The notes beneath the pieces are model-generated. The model had not been told where the DNA came from and made no database searches. It worked only from the letters and a program-made list of their open reading frames with translations. A DNA stretch of 64,000 nucleotides, from contig NZ_CP109162.1 in NCBI RefSeq assembly GCF_035920445.1, positions 372,001 to 436,000 on the forward strand. Reading direction: 5' to 3'. This stretch comes from Nocardia sp. NBC_01730. Its GTDB lineage: Bacteria; Actinomycetota; Actinomycetes; Mycobacteriales; Mycobacteriaceae. The position numbers were made by a program, and so were the translations under genes. Shown here piece after piece: positions 6,434 to 15,241 of the stretch (its first letter is position 1; every line of letters starts with the position of its first letter).

Positions 6434-8151
6434 GTGAACTGAGCCGCGCCCGCTACGCCGAGCTGTTCGGGCCGACCACCGGTGACCGGATCCGCCTTGC
6501 CGATACCGATCTGCTGATCGCGATCACCGAGGACCGCAGCGGCGGACCGGGACTGGCGGGCGACGAAGCCGTGTTCGGCGGCGGCAAGGTGCTGCGCGAG
6601 TCGATGGGCCAGGGCCGCGCGACCCGCGCCGAGGGCGCCCCCGACACCGTGATCACCGGCGCGGTGATCATCGATCACTGGGGAATCATCAAGGCGGACA
6701 TCGGCATTCGGGATGGCCGCATCTGCGCCCTTGGGAAGGCGGGCAACCCGGACACCATGAGCGGGGTGCACCCGGACCTGGTCGTCGGCCCATCCACCGA
6801 GATCATCGCGGGCAACGGCCGCATCCTCACCGCGGGCGCCATCGACTGCCACGTCCACTTCATCTGCCCGCAGCTGATGGGAGAGGCGCTCGGCGGCGGC
6901 ATCACCACGCTGATCGGCGGCGGCACCGGTCCCGCCGAGGGCAGCAAGGCAACCACCGTGACGCCCGGCTCGTGGCATCTGGCGCGCATGCTGGAGGCCA
7001 CCGACGGCTGGCCGATGAACATCCTGCTGCTCGGCAAGGGCAATACCGTCAGCGCCGAAGCCATGTGGGAGCAATTGCGCGGCGGCGCGGCGGGTTTCAA
7101 ACTGCACGAGGACTGGGGTTCCACCCCGGCTGCCATCGACGCGTGCCTCACCGTCGCGGACGCCGCCGGTGTGCAGGTGGCGTTGCACTCGGACACCTTG
7201 AACGAGGCCGGTTTCGTCGAGGACACTCTCGGCGCCATCGCGGGCCGCGGCATTCACGCCTATCACACCGAGGGCGCGGGCGGCGGGCACGCGCCCGACA
7301 TCATCACCGTCGCCGCCCAGCTCAACGTGCTGCCCAGCTCGACGAACCCGACCCGCCCGCACACGGTCAACACCCTCGACGAGCACCTGGACATGCTGAT
7401 GGTGTGCCATCACCTGAGCGCCTCCATCCCGGAGGATCTCGCGTTCGCCGAGAGCCGTATCCGCCCGTCCACCATCGCCGCCGAGGATCTGCTGCACGAC
7501 CTCGGTGCCATCTCGATGATCGGCAGCGACTCGCAGGCCATGGGGCGGATCGGCGAGGTCGTGATGCGCACCTGGCAGACCGCGCACGTGATGAAGCGCC
7601 GCCGCGGCGCACTGCCAGGCGACGGCGCGGCGGACAACGCCCGCGTTCAGCGCTACGTCGCGAAATACACCATCTGCCCGGCTGTCGCACACGGCCTCGA
7701 CCACGAGATCGGCTCGGTCGAGGTGGGCAAGCTGGCCGACCTGGTGCTGTGGGAGCCCGCGTTCTTCGGCGTTCGTCCGCACGCCGTGCTCAAGGGCGGC
7801 ACGATCGCCTGGGCCGCCATGGGCGATGCCAACGCCTCCATCCCGACACCGCAGCCGGTGCTGCCGCGTCCCATGTTCGGCGCAGCCCCCTCGACCGCCG
7901 CGGCGACCTCGTTGCACTTCGTCTCCGAGCAGGCGATCGAGGACGGGCTGGCCGAGCAGCTGCGGGTGCGCCGCAAACTGGTGCCGGTTCGTAATGTCCG
8001 ACGAGTCGCGAAGACGGAGATGCCGCACAACGACGCCATGCCGCGCATCGAGGTCGACCCCGACACGTTCACCGTCCGCATCGACGGCGAGGTCTGGACC
8101 GAACAGCCCGCCACCGAACTCCCGATGGCCCAGCGCTACTTCCTGTTCTGA
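6430..8151 (+). CDS. ureC: Urease subunit alpha (catalytic)
   Basis: This full-length 573-residue alpha subunit has the nickel-binding His pair in 'CHVHF' (residues 140-144). The carbamylated lysine is in 'GFKLHEDWG' (K224), later ligands and catalytic residues are present, the mobile-flap cysteine is C326 in 'MVCHHL', and the C-terminus is the expected 'MAQRYFLF'. It should be catalytically competent if nickel is delivered. Its start overlaps the last repeat mini-ORF, so translation may depend on coupling through the repeats. No ureF, ureG or ureD follows; the next genes are unrelated. Maturation factors must be encoded elsewhere, unlike the contiguous ureABCFGD of M. tuberculosis. Confidence 0.98.
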   Translation: MSELSRARYAELFGPTTGDRIRLADTDLLIAITEDRSGGPGLAGDEAVFGGGKVLRESMGQGRATRAEGAPDTVITGAVIIDHWGIIKADIGIRDGRICALGKAGNPDTMSGVHPDLVVGPSTEIIAGNGRILTAGAIDCHVHFICPQLMGEALGGGITTLIGGGTGPAEGSKATTVTPGSWHLARMLEATDGWPMNILLLGKGNTVSAEAMWEQLRGGAAGFKLHEDWGSTPAAIDACLTVADAAGVQVALHSDTLNEAGFVEDTLGAIAGRGIHAYHTEGAGGGHAPDIITVAAQLNVLPSSTNPTRPHTVNTLDEHLDMLMVCHHLSASIPEDLAFAESRIRPSTIAAEDLLHDLGAISMIGSDSQAMGRIGEVVMRTWQTAHVMKRRRGALPGDGAADNARVQRYVAKYTICPAVAHGLDHEIGSVEVGKLADLVLWEPAFFGVRPHAVLKGGTIAWAAMGDANASIPTPQPVLPRPMFGAAPSTAAATSLHFVSEQAIEDGLAEQLRVRRKLVPVRNVRRVAKTEMPHNDAMPRIEVDPDTFTVRIDGEVWTEQPATELPMAQRYFLF

Positions 8152-8207
8152 GCTCGGGACATGGCTGTGGCGAAACGCGAGAAAGCTCTCGCTGGGGTGC
8201 CACTCGC

Positions 8208-8555
8208 TCATGAATCGAGCCACTGCTCGATTTGTTCGAGCCTGGACGCGGAAAGGATGGGTGCGCCGTCCTCGGCGTCCACGAGTTCCCAGACGTACGG
8301 CGCCGAGCTGCCGCGCACCGGGTGGTAACCCGCTCGTGTGGCTCGCCCCGTGAGTTCATGAAGTTGTGCGGCCATCGGATCCGGATTCACCAGGTGCACT
8401 TGATCGGGGTCCGTGACTCGAAGAAACCGACCGGTCCGGCGTTGGTGTTCACGCCAGGCGAGTGGTACGCCTTCACCGCAGGGGTGCAAGGCGGCGAGTT
8501 CAACAGGCCCACCGCCTGACACCCTGAAGAGTAAGCGTACGACCTCATCCAGCAC
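8208..8555 (-). CDS. Hypothetical protein
   Basis: This 115-residue frame opens at a GTG (8555) directly after an in-frame stop, so it cannot be longer. No clear ribosome-binding site precedes it; a later GTG at 8522 is an alternative. The sequence has no membrane segment or signal and no motif that I recognise. It has 'YVWELVDAEDGAPILSASRL' near the C-terminus, the kind of short beta-hairpin seen in small actinobacterial proteins of unknown role. It converges on ureC. The first codons lie inside a perfect inverted repeat (8541-8573). Confidence 0.5.
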   Translation of the reverse strand: MLDEVVRLLFRVSGGGPVELAALHPCGEGVPLAWREHQRRTGRFLRVTDPDQVHLVNPDPMAAQLHELTGRATRAGYHPVRGSSAPYVWELVDAEDGAPILSASRLEQIEQWLDS

Positions 8556-8573
8556 CTAGCGCTGGATGAGGTC
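8541..8573. repeat. Perfect 13-bp inverted repeat over the 5' end of the 8208-8555 gene
   Basis: GACCTCATCCAGC (8541-8553) and GCTGGATGAGGTC (8561-8573) are exact reverse complements with a 7-nt loop. In the leftward transcript the hairpin would contain the GTG start of the hypothetical gene. It could be an operator or an RNA hairpin that masks translation. Confidence 0.6.
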
Positions 8574-9028
8574 GGCGGCAAAGTGCTGCGGAAGATAGCG
8601 AGTATCAAGGTGAACGTTTACCTGTCCGGAGCCCGGTGGTTCAAGAGCAATCGCAGCGGCGCACTGACCAAGTTCGGCTGCTAGGTGCAAACTTCGCCTC
8701 AGGCAAGGTGTCTGACAAGTGTCGGATGGGATCACGGTTCTAACTGATAGGTGCGTTGGCGTCATCCGGCTGCTGGCGAGTGCGCCCGCCCAACGATCAG
8801 GGCTGCCACCGTCCTGGTTCGCCAAGTGGTCCTGGTCGTCCCGCCGCACCGACCCCGAATACACTCCCGTGATCGCATGGCCCCGCGCTCGGTACTCGCC
8901 ATGAGCGTGTTGTCCTTGGGGCCCACTCGACAGTGGCAAGGCCCCGAGTCCGGATCGGCCTGGCTGGAGCCGGGTGCAACATTCACCGCCCGCGCACCGA
9001 TGAGTTGGCCGTGCAGGGTAATTCGATT
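8574..9028. other. 455-bp intergenic region, no convincing gene
   Basis: An open stretch on the plus strand ending at the TAG near 8684 ('KVLRKIASIKVNVYLSGARW' is part of it) has no usable start and could be a gene remnant. The rest shows no domain, RNA or repeat that I can support. Confidence 0.4.
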
Positions 9029-10807
9029 GTGCGCCAAGTGCCTTCTGCGGCGGGCTTCGGCGCTTACACCATCGTCGATGTGGAGACCTCGGGGCTGCGG
9101 GCGTCCGGCCACCGGGTGTTGTCGGTGGCGGCACTGGCGTTGGACGCCGACGGCCGAGTGGCCCGCGAGTTCCACACATTGCTCGATCCCGGGTGCGACC
9201 CGGGGCCGGTGCATGTTCACGGGCTGACCGCTGAGATCCTGCGCGGCTCGCCTCGGTTCGAGCATGTGCGCGAACCGCTTTCGGCGCTGCTCGCCGGACG
9301 GGTAATGGTTGCGCACAACGCGCAGTTCGACTACGGGTTCCTCGCCCGCGAATTCGGCAGGACCGGCGCCGACCTTCCGGTGGACCGTCGGCTGTGCACG
9401 CTCGCCCTCGCCCGACGCGTCGCGCCGCCCACTCCGAATTGCAAGCTCGACACACTGGCGGCCTACTACGGTGTGCCGCGCTCGAAGGCCCATGACGTAC
9501 TGGACGATACCCGCGTGCTGGCGGGCGTGCTGCGTGCGCTGGTGGCCGACGCGGCGCGGCTCGGGATCACGCCGCCGCTGCTGCGTTGCCCGCCGAAGGA
9601 GAACTACCAGAGCACATGGGGTCTGCCGACCGAACGTACCGGCCCGAAAGCGCCGTGTCCCTATGTCTATCCGGGGCGGCTCGAGACCGGCGGCACTCTC
9701 GTTCAGGGGATGAAGGTGGCCTTCACCGGCGACACCGCAACCGACCGGGACACTCTGGTCTCGAGCGCCGAGGCGGCCGGACTCGAGGTGACCAGCGCGG
9801 TGAGCGGCCGCACGAGTGTGCTCGTCACGAACGCGCCGGACTCTTCGACGGGCAAGGCGCGCAAGGCGATCGAGGTTGGCACGCCGATTGTCGGGGAGAG
9901 CAGGTTCCTGCTGCTGCTCGAACGCGTCGAGCCGGGTAGGCGCAAAGACGAGCAGTCGCGACGGCCCGCGCCCCGCCTTGTGCGAACGGCGCGCGTGCCC
10001 GGCGGTCCCGCCGGGCCATTGGCGCAACACCGGGTGCTAGTGCTGGGCGGTTCGCACGATCATGCCGTCACCGCGCGGGCTCGCATCGTCGAGCTCGGTG
10101 GATCGGCGGCGGTGAACATGTCCGCCAGGGTGACCGACGTGCTCTTGCTTGCGGGCGGGCACGCCGACCGTCGCTACGCGAAAGCCGCCGAGCTCGGGCT
10201 GCCTGTACACGGTGCCGACCTGCTGTCGGCCGAGCGGCCGCCCGCAGAGCTGTCGACGACGCGGCACGACGCGGCCGAGCCGGTGCCGCTGCGCCGCGGC
10301 CAGGTGATGGACCTTCCGGTGGACGAGTATGGCGCGGACTGGACTATTCGCGCGTCCTGGGCGCAGAACGGCAGCTGGATGGTGGACCTGGTCGCGTTCC
10401 TAGTAGACGGCGCCGAGCAGGTTACGGGCGACGAGGACTTCGTCTTCTACAACCAGCCGGAGACCGGCGGTGTGCGGCTTAGCGCCGACGGCCCCGACGA
10501 ACAGTCCATCGCGCTGCGCTTGGACCAACTGCCTGGTCATATTCGCCGGATCGTGCTGGCCGTCGCGCTGGACGGCGCGAATGTCACGTTCGGCGACGTA
10601 GGAGCTCTCGAGTTCGAGGTGACGCCGGGTGTCGAGGCGAGCGTCGTTGCTCGCGCGACGCTGGATGCTGCCACCGAGGAGCGGACGCTGGTGCTCGCCG
10701 AGATCTATCTGCGCGGCGACGTTTGGCGTTTGCGCGCGGTCGGCCAGGGCCATCCGACCGATCTCGCCACTCTGGCTCTCGGTTACGGGGTGGAGGTCGA
10801 GGAGTAG
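9029..10807 (+). CDS. DEDDh exonuclease - BRCT - BRCT - TerD fusion protein
   Basis: This 592-residue protein starts at GTG 9029; GTG 9011 is an alternative. Domains in order are as follows. First is a DnaQ-like 3'-5' exonuclease (residues about 13-185) with ExoI 'VDVETSG' (D17, E19), ExoII 'AHNAQFDYGFL' (about 95-105) and ExoIII 'HDVLDD' (H155 to D160). Next is a BRCT domain (about 228-305, 'GMKVAFTGDTATDRDTLVSS'), then a second BRCT-like domain (about 334-405). A TerD-like calcium-binding domain closes the protein (about 422-592, 'WMVDLVAFLV', then 'EDFVFYNQPETGG'). It is cytosolic. The fusion links DNA processing with the TerD stress module and stands alone without other ter genes. Confidence 0.85.
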   Translation: MRQVPSAAGFGAYTIVDVETSGLRASGHRVLSVAALALDADGRVAREFHTLLDPGCDPGPVHVHGLTAEILRGSPRFEHVREPLSALLAGRVMVAHNAQFDYGFLAREFGRTGADLPVDRRLCTLALARRVAPPTPNCKLDTLAAYYGVPRSKAHDVLDDTRVLAGVLRALVADAARLGITPPLLRCPPKENYQSTWGLPTERTGPKAPCPYVYPGRLETGGTLVQGMKVAFTGDTATDRDTLVSSAEAAGLEVTSAVSGRTSVLVTNAPDSSTGKARKAIEVGTPIVGESRFLLLLERVEPGRRKDEQSRRPAPRLVRTARVPGGPAGPLAQHRVLVLGGSHDHAVTARARIVELGGSAAVNMSARVTDVLLLAGGHADRRYAKAAELGLPVHGADLLSAERPPAELSTTRHDAAEPVPLRRGQVMDLPVDEYGADWTIRASWAQNGSWMVDLVAFLVDGAEQVTGDEDFVFYNQPETGGVRLSADGPDEQSIALRLDQLPGHIRRIVLAVALDGANVTFGDVGALEFEVTPGVEASVVARATLDAATEERTLVLAEIYLRGDVWRLRAVGQGHPTDLATLALGYGVEVEE

Positions 10808-10818
10808 GGGCCGTTCGT

Positions 10819-11151
10819 TCAGTCGAAGTGCTTGTCGTGCGGCCCGAGCTGGTGGCGGAAGGCGAGGCGGACGATATCGGCGATGTCGGGGTCGGCGATC
10901 GCGTAGACGTTGCGCCTGCCGTCCTTGTTGGCGCGGACGAGGCCGGCGAGTTTCAGTTTGGCCAGGTGCTGGCTCACGGCGGGTACGGTCTGGCCGATCG
11001 CGGCGGCGAGGGTCCCGACGTCGCGATCGCCCTGGCTGAGCAGCCACAGGATCTGCAGACGAGCGGTGGCCGCGAGCATTCCGAAAACCGCTGCCGCATC
11101 CTGTAATCGGTCCGCCGGGATAAGGCCCGGCGGCTCTCCATGCTTGGTCAC
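10819..11151 (-). CDS. ArsR/SmtB family transcriptional regulator
   Basis: This 110-residue winged-helix protein starts at GTG 11151, chosen because GGAGG lies 5 nt upstream; TTG 11163 is the other option. The DNA-binding part reads 'RLQILWLLSQGDRDVGTLAAAIGQTVPAVSQHLAKLKLAGLV', split here by residues of the ArsR fold. The C-terminus carries 'FRHQLGPHDKHFD', rich in His and Asp, which could bind a metal in the alpha-5 position as in NmtR- or SmtB-type sensors. No cysteine pair of the ArsR or CadC type is visible. It converges on the exonuclease fusion gene, and no obvious metal transporter is adjacent. Confidence 0.88.
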   Translation of the reverse strand: MTKHGEPPGLIPADRLQDAAAVFGMLAATARLQILWLLSQGDRDVGTLAAAIGQTVPAVSQHLAKLKLAGLVRANKDGRRNVYAIADPDIADIVRLAFRHQLGPHDKHFD

Positions 11152-11232
11152 GTCCGCCTCCAACCTGTCGGTAGCGTGGCACGGCGTGATCGGTTGCGCA
11201 ACCGAGCGCGGATCAGGTGGAGGCGGGGCCGA

Positions 11233-11523
11233 TCACCCGACGACGGCGTTCATGATGGTCCCCGCGCTGGTGGCGACGACGCCGCCGATCATGGCACCCG
11301 CGACCATCTTCGGCGAATCGAGGGTGCCGCCGCTCCACTTCTCCCAGGCGAATTTGCCTCCCGCGTAGGTGATGCCGGAGACACCCGACAGCAGCACGAA
11401 CCAGGTGAGATAGCGGACCAGCTGCAGGATCTTCTCCGCGCCGGGCGGCGCCTCCGGCGTGGGATTGTCGATCTGGGCAAGGAGGGCTTCGTGAACGGCG
11501 GTGAGAATCATGGCTGCACTCAC
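11233..11523 (-). CDS. Small two-helix membrane protein, pilin/T4SS-accessory-like
   Basis: This 96-residue protein has two hydrophobic segments at about residues 36-56 ('LVRYLTWFVLLSGVSGITYA') and 72-95 ('VAGAMIGGVVATSAGTIMNAVVG'), separated by a short charged loop. This layout resembles the small VirB2/TrbC-like or accessory subunits that lie beside large conjugative membrane proteins in actinobacteria. No T4SS gene is adjacent, but a large VirB6/TrbL-like protein is encoded at 29708-32122. The start is GTG 11523, with ATG 11511 as alternative. The function is inferred only from architecture. Confidence 0.6.
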   Translation of the reverse strand: MSAAMILTAVHEALLAQIDNPTPEAPPGAEKILQLVRYLTWFVLLSGVSGITYAGGKFAWEKWSGGTLDSPKMVAGAMIGGVVATSAGTIMNAVVG

Positions 11524-12362
11524 TCTGGGTCGTGGGGCGGAGGGGGCACGGCTAACCTCCCGGGCCGCTCCTGGCTACGGGATCTGGCGTCGTGCCGCAG
11601 CCTCTATCCCGGTTCCCGGGGGATAGCCAAATCTTTACCGAACAGTATGGGTTGCTTCGATTGATTTCGTGCGATGTCGTTGTAATCTGTCCGAAATGCC
11701 TGAATATTGAGTACTTTGCGTGGTCTGTCATGAGATGCCAGCGGTGCGATATTGAGTTTGCTAAAAATTTGCCAACTGGAGATGTGTGACGCTGTGGCAT
11801 CCTTTCGCTGCGGTCCGGGTGCGTGGCCTGTTGATCGACCGGGGCGCACACGTTCGCCGCCATGCCCGAAAAGCGCTGCCACAGTCTGTGATTGGACGAA
11901 TCGCCCGCCTGTAAGGTGTCTACCGAGTTGCGCGCAGCGGAATGCTTGCGCAACTGATTGACGTACCCGGATCGGCGGGTTTCTAATGATGGATGGCGCA
12001 ATTCGTGCGTCGATCGACCAACGAAACGGGGTGAGCGGCAGATGCCGGATGACAGTATCGACGTTCACAGCCGGGCCGTTCTGGCGAAATGGGTTGTGCC
12101 GTTTCGTTGTTGATCTGCGTACGGGACCGGTGGCCGGGCAGGTCCGGCTCGATCGCCTGATGCGGCACCGAAACCCCACAGTCGTCATTCTTCGACCCTG
12201 ACAGGGCGGCGTGTCCGGGTGCCCGGCACGCGGTCCTTCGCCTGTGGCGCGACCGGCAGTGGTCCGCCGCGCGGCTCGGCGCTGCCCGCTCATGCGTGCC
12301 CGTCCCCTGACCGGGAGGAGTGCGCTCACCCGCGACGATAGTGAGTATTGGAGCTTACCGTG
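11524..12362. other. 839-bp region with lower GC, no well-supported gene
   Basis: The part from about 11620 to 11790 is clearly more AT-rich than the surroundings and contains a short frame with two CxxC pairs, listed separately. The remainder (11800-12362) shows no domain-bearing frame, repeat or RNA that I can support. The composition shift suggests acquired or decayed DNA. Confidence 0.5.
11592..11789 (+). CDS. Possible small zinc-ribbon protein (65 aa), doubtful
   Basis: The frame starts at a GTG and holds 'VVVICPKCLNIEYF' and, 17 residues after its second Cys, 'MRCQRCDIEFAKN'. Two CxxC pairs at that spacing could form a rubredoxin-like zinc ribbon. Codon composition is AT-rich compared with neighbours, and no strong ribosome-binding site is seen. 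It may be a remnant of a larger gene. Confidence 0.3.
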   Translation: MPQPLSRFPGDSQIFTEQYGLLRLISCDVVVICPKCLNIEYFAWSVMRCQRCDIEFAKNLPTGDV

Positions 12363-12551
12363 ATGGCCACATTGTTCGAGAAAGCTGAATCTGCGCGGCG
12401 CGCAACGAATCTGGAGCGTCAAGCGATCTGGTTCACCGTCGATCTCTACCTGTTCATCAGTGCGGGCCTGCTGACGATGCACTACGTGCATCCCCAACAT
12501 CCGGTCGGCTCCCCGTCGGTCTCGCCCGCCCACACGTCTTCCGGGCGGTAG
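12363..12551 (+). CDS. Small hypothetical protein upstream of corA
   Basis: This 62-residue frame starts at ATG 12363, with GGAG 9 nt upstream. It has one short hydrophobic segment, 'AIWFTVDLYLFISAGLLTMH', preceded by a basic stretch (ARRATNLERQ), and a Ser/Pro-rich tail. It could be a single-pass membrane peptide. It ends 4 bp before the corA start, so the two are likely cotranscribed. A regulatory or accessory role for magnesium transport is only a guess. Confidence 0.5.
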   Translation: MATLFEKAESARRATNLERQAIWFTVDLYLFISAGLLTMHYVHPQHPVGSPSVSPAHTSSGR

Positions 12552-12555
12552 GCCG

Positions 12556-13500
12556 ATGACCACCCTCCTCAGCGCCGTGACCGCGGACCGTTTCGACACC
12601 GAAGTGCTTCAGCAGCATTGGATTCCCCTGGCCCGCGACGACGCCGACACTGCCGCCGTGCTCCGGGAACGGCTCGGCGTGGACTTCGCCGCCGCACGCG
12701 ACCGCGTCTGGGAGACCGACAACTTTCTCTACCTTCCGGTGGTCGCCAACTACAAACGCGGCGAGACCATCGAGCGCGAGACCATCGTCTTCGCCCTCGG
12801 TAGCGATTTTCTCGTGACATTGCAACCGGCCGAGCACTTCGTCCCGTTCGACAAGGCGATCGCGAAGATGCGCCGAAATCCGGCGCTCGCGGGCTCCGCG
12901 CACGGCGTGATGTACGCGCTTCTCTGGGCGCTGAACGAGGCTTCGGAGCGGGTGATCCACTACGCCAGCGACGCGCTGGAGGCGATGACCGACGAGATCG
13001 AGATGGCGACCAACGGTTACGACCGGCGCGGTCGCGAGATCGGCGTCGCCGACATGCGTGGCACGATGTCGCGGATGAACGCGGCCGAGGAGATCGTCTC
13101 GCGCACCCAGGAGACCCAGCTGCAACTAGCCCGGGCCGCGCGGCATCTCATGGCCGACACACCAGCCGAGCACCGCGAGCTGGACAGCCTGATCACCATC
13201 CTGATCGCCGACATCGACGGCGTGAAGCAGCACGCGGGCTTCGAGCACGACAAGGTCCGTTATCTGCAGCAATCCGTGCTGACCTGGTTGGACGTGAAGC
13301 AGAACCAGATCGTCAAGGTGTTCACCATCATCACCGCGGTCTTCGTGCCGCCCACGTTGATCGCCACCTTCTATGGGATGAACTTCACCTGGATGCCCGA
13401 ACTGGAATGGCAGCACGGTTTCCTGGCCACCACCCTGATGACTCTCGTCGCCGCGGTGATTCCGCTGGCCTACATCAAGAAGAAGGGCTGGCTGCGCTGA
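12556..13500 (+). CDS. corA: CorA family magnesium/cobalt transporter
   Basis: This 314-residue protein has a long cytoplasmic, helix-rich N-terminal domain and two C-terminal membrane helices (about 253-275 and 287-305). The signature YGMNF, which forms the selectivity filter, lies at the end of the first helix ('ATFYGMNFTWMPELEW'). It ends with the basic 'KKKGWLR'. It should assemble as a pentamer and carry Mg2+ inward. Length and motif order are typical. No Mg2+-sensing leader element was recognised upstream. Confidence 0.95.
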   Translation: MTTLLSAVTADRFDTEVLQQHWIPLARDDADTAAVLRERLGVDFAAARDRVWETDNFLYLPVVANYKRGETIERETIVFALGSDFLVTLQPAEHFVPFDKAIAKMRRNPALAGSAHGVMYALLWALNEASERVIHYASDALEAMTDEIEMATNGYDRRGREIGVADMRGTMSRMNAAEEIVSRTQETQLQLARAARHLMADTPAEHRELDSLITILIADIDGVKQHAGFEHDKVRYLQQSVLTWLDVKQNQIVKVFTIITAVFVPPTLIATFYGMNFTWMPELEWQHGFLATTLMTLVAAVIPLAYIKKKGWLR

Positions 13501-13627
13501 TCCGGGTCCGGCGGATCATTACCTCGCGCGTAATCGACTTGGCGCACGTGGCACGGCATCGTGGAGGAAGCCGGTCCGGAAACCCGGGCCGGATGACGAA
13601 AACCATTTCTGCACAGGAGGATTCGCC

Positions 13628-13996
13628 ATGTCGCGATACGAGGAAGCGGTAGACCGGTACTTCGAGGCGTGGAATGCCACCGAGGAGGAGGCCAGGGCCA
13701 AGGCGGTCGCCGCTGCATGGACCGAGGACGGGTTCTACACCGACCCGCTCGCGGACGTCAGCGGGCACGACCAGCTCGCGGCGGCCATCGGGGGAGTGCA
13801 GGCGCAGTTCCCGGGTTTCGAGTTCCGTCGGATCGGCGTCGTAGACGGACACCACGACGTCGCGCGCTTCGCGTGGGAGTTGGTCTCACTCGCTGACGGC
13901 AGTGCACCGGTCGCAGGCTCCGACGTGATCAACCTTTCCGCCGACGACCGGATCATCGGCGTGCACGGCTTCCTGGACCGGGTGCCGTCGGCGTAA
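13628..13996 (+). CDS. NTF2-like (SnoaL-type) small protein
   Basis: This 122-residue alpha-plus-beta cone protein begins 'MSRYEEAVDRYFEAWNATEE', with 'WTEDGFYTDPLADVSGHDQL', 'FPGFEFRRIGVVDGHHDVARF' and a final 'IGVHGFLDRV'. Aggtaining AGGAGG lies 6 nt upstream of the ATG. Such proteins act as small ligand-binding domains or as polyketide cyclase/isomerase-like enzymes, and the residues here do not reveal which. It stands alone. Confidence 0.85.
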   Translation: MSRYEEAVDRYFEAWNATEEEARAKAVAAAWTEDGFYTDPLADVSGHDQLAAAIGGVQAQFPGFEFRRIGVVDGHHDVARFAWELVSLADGSAPVAGSDVINLSADDRIIGVHGFLDRVPSA

Positions 13997-14291
13997 CGTC
14001 CGCTCTTGGCGCGGGAAGCTGTCGACACTTGTCGCGGGCCGGACCATGGCATCCGGCCCCGGCGCGTGCTCGACCATCCGTGCACGAGAGCTGCGGGCCC
14101 TGCTGGTCGCGCGCCGGATCGGCCGGACAGTGCACCGAATGGAGTGTCCAGCCTGGCGGAGTCCCGCGGACATCCCAGCGGCACCCGGTTCGCCACGGTC
14201 CGGTTGCGCCTGTGGCGAACACGGTGCGCCGCGGGGCGGTGCGTGGGCATCCTGGTGTTGTTGTCATCGTGTAATCAGGGTGGTGGTCTCG

Positions 14292-14432
14292 ATGGACGAC
14301 GCCGCGATGGATGCCTATTCCCGCACGGTGATCGCGGTCGCGGCTTCGGTGACGCCGCATGTCGCCAGCGTGCAAACCAAGCGGGGGAACGGATCGGCGG
14401 TGGTGTTCACCGACGACGGGTTCCTGCTGACC
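14292..14432 (+). pseudogene. 5' part of an HtrA-like trypsin-fold protease gene, split by a transposable element
   Basis: From ATG 14292 the frame reads MDDAAMDAYSRTVIAVAASV and continues to 'GNGSAVVFTDDGFLLT', which is the strand just before the catalytic His in S1C/HtrA proteases. At 14432 the host sequence stops and the element begins. The frame then runs into element DNA and stops at 14480. The continuation 'TNAHVIGG', with the catalytic His, is found at 19277, beyond the element and its target duplication. No signal peptide is visible, so the product was probably cytoplasmic or anchored by other means. Confidence 0.85.
14427..14432. repeat. Target-site duplication, left copy (CTGACC)
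   Basis: CTGACC at 14427-14432 recurs at 19274-19279 on the other side of the element. Removing the element and one copy restores a continuous protease frame (..LLT / NAHV..), which proves the insertion point. Confidence 0.85.
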
Positions 14433-14455
14433 TTAGGACACCCATTTCGCAGCGA
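14433..14455 (+). repeat. Left terminal inverted repeat of the element
   Basis: The sequence TTAGGACACCCATTTCGCAG and the next three bases (CGA) pair with the right terminus. Confidence 0.8.
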
Positions 14456-14659
14456 TTTCGCCACGTATGTGTGTTCATAGCCCGGCACCTTACCTCGCGG
14501 CTCGGGGTTGCTGAACCGTGCAAGATTGCGAGATCGAGGTCTTCCTCGTCGGCACCCCACACGGCCAAGGCCGCCTCACCGGCTTGTCCAGTCTCACAGC
14601 GCATCTCGGCGTCATCGAGGCATCCCGGCCGGGTGACCCGGCCCCGGTTCCATTCCCCA

Positions 14660-15115
14660 TCAGCCGCGCCCGTATAGCTCAACCAGCGGTCGATGACGCG
14701 GAGGCAGACCGGCGCGTAGGTAGCTGTAGGCGGTTACGCGGCTGACACCGAATTCCTTGGCCAGCGCGGCTTTGGACTCCCCGCCGGCCACGCGGGCGCG
14801 CAGACGTTCCAGGATCAGGGCGCGCTCGAACTCGGCGAAGGCACCCATCACGCTCAGCAGCAGGCTCGCCATCGGTGAATCCTCCCCGGTGAAGGTCAGC
14901 GACTCCTTCACGAACTCCACCCGCATCCCTTTGCCGGTCAGGGTGCGCACCAGCCGCCGCAGATCGTCGAGGTTGCGGGCGAGGCGGTCCATCGAGTGCA
15001 CGATCACAGTGTCGCCATCGCGGACGTACCCGATCAGCTCATCGAGGGGTTCCGGTAGTAACAGTGGCTCACCTCCGCTGTCACAGGACAGCTTTGTAGG
15101 TAGCGGTATCGGCAT
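14660..15115 (-). pseudogene. Serine recombinase (resolvase/invertase), N-terminus replaced
   Basis: Residues 21-120 are a clear resolvase: 'LDELIGYVRDGDTVIVHSMD' with the downstream catalytic-domain motif RLARN, then 'GAFAEFERALILERLRARVA' (helix E) and a C-terminal HTH ('SKAALAKEFGVSRVTAYSYL'). The first 60 or so residues of the catalytic domain, including the nucleophilic Ser of the 'GYxRVSxxxQ' motif, are missing. The visible N-terminus (MPIPLPTKLS) is encoded by the 179-bp repeat at 15063-15241, and the recombinase similarity begins exactly at the repeat edge. It therefore looks truncated by a rearrangement, and a working enzyme is not expected. Confidence 0.8.
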
Positions 15116-15241
15116 GTCACCGATGTGGGGTTGTCGTCACCGACACAGGGTGGTTGTCGTACAGGAAAAGCAGGTCCGGGCGCCGTCAGTGAAGCATCCG
15201 GATCGAGCGACTCCCAGTGATCCCGCATCGAGCAACGACGC
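15063..15241 (+). repeat. 179-bp inverted repeat, copy A
   Basis: This stretch is the reverse complement of 17245-17423 with about six to seven mismatches and no gaps in my hand alignment. Copies A and B bracket a 2.0-kb segment that holds a recombinase-like gene, an HTH remnant and the ThrRS editing-domain gene. The outer edge coincides with the truncation point of the serine recombinase. Confidence 0.9.

Noticed and set aside
6319..8223. 634-codon minus-strand frame opposite ureC
   Set aside because: It is an antisense shadow of ureC with no domain, made by GC-rich third positions.
11604..12599. Long minus-strand open frame of 331 codons
   Set aside because: Arg/Pro/His-rich translation without domains. 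It spans an AT-rich island and overlaps corA and its upstream gene; open frames of this kind are common in high-GC DNA.
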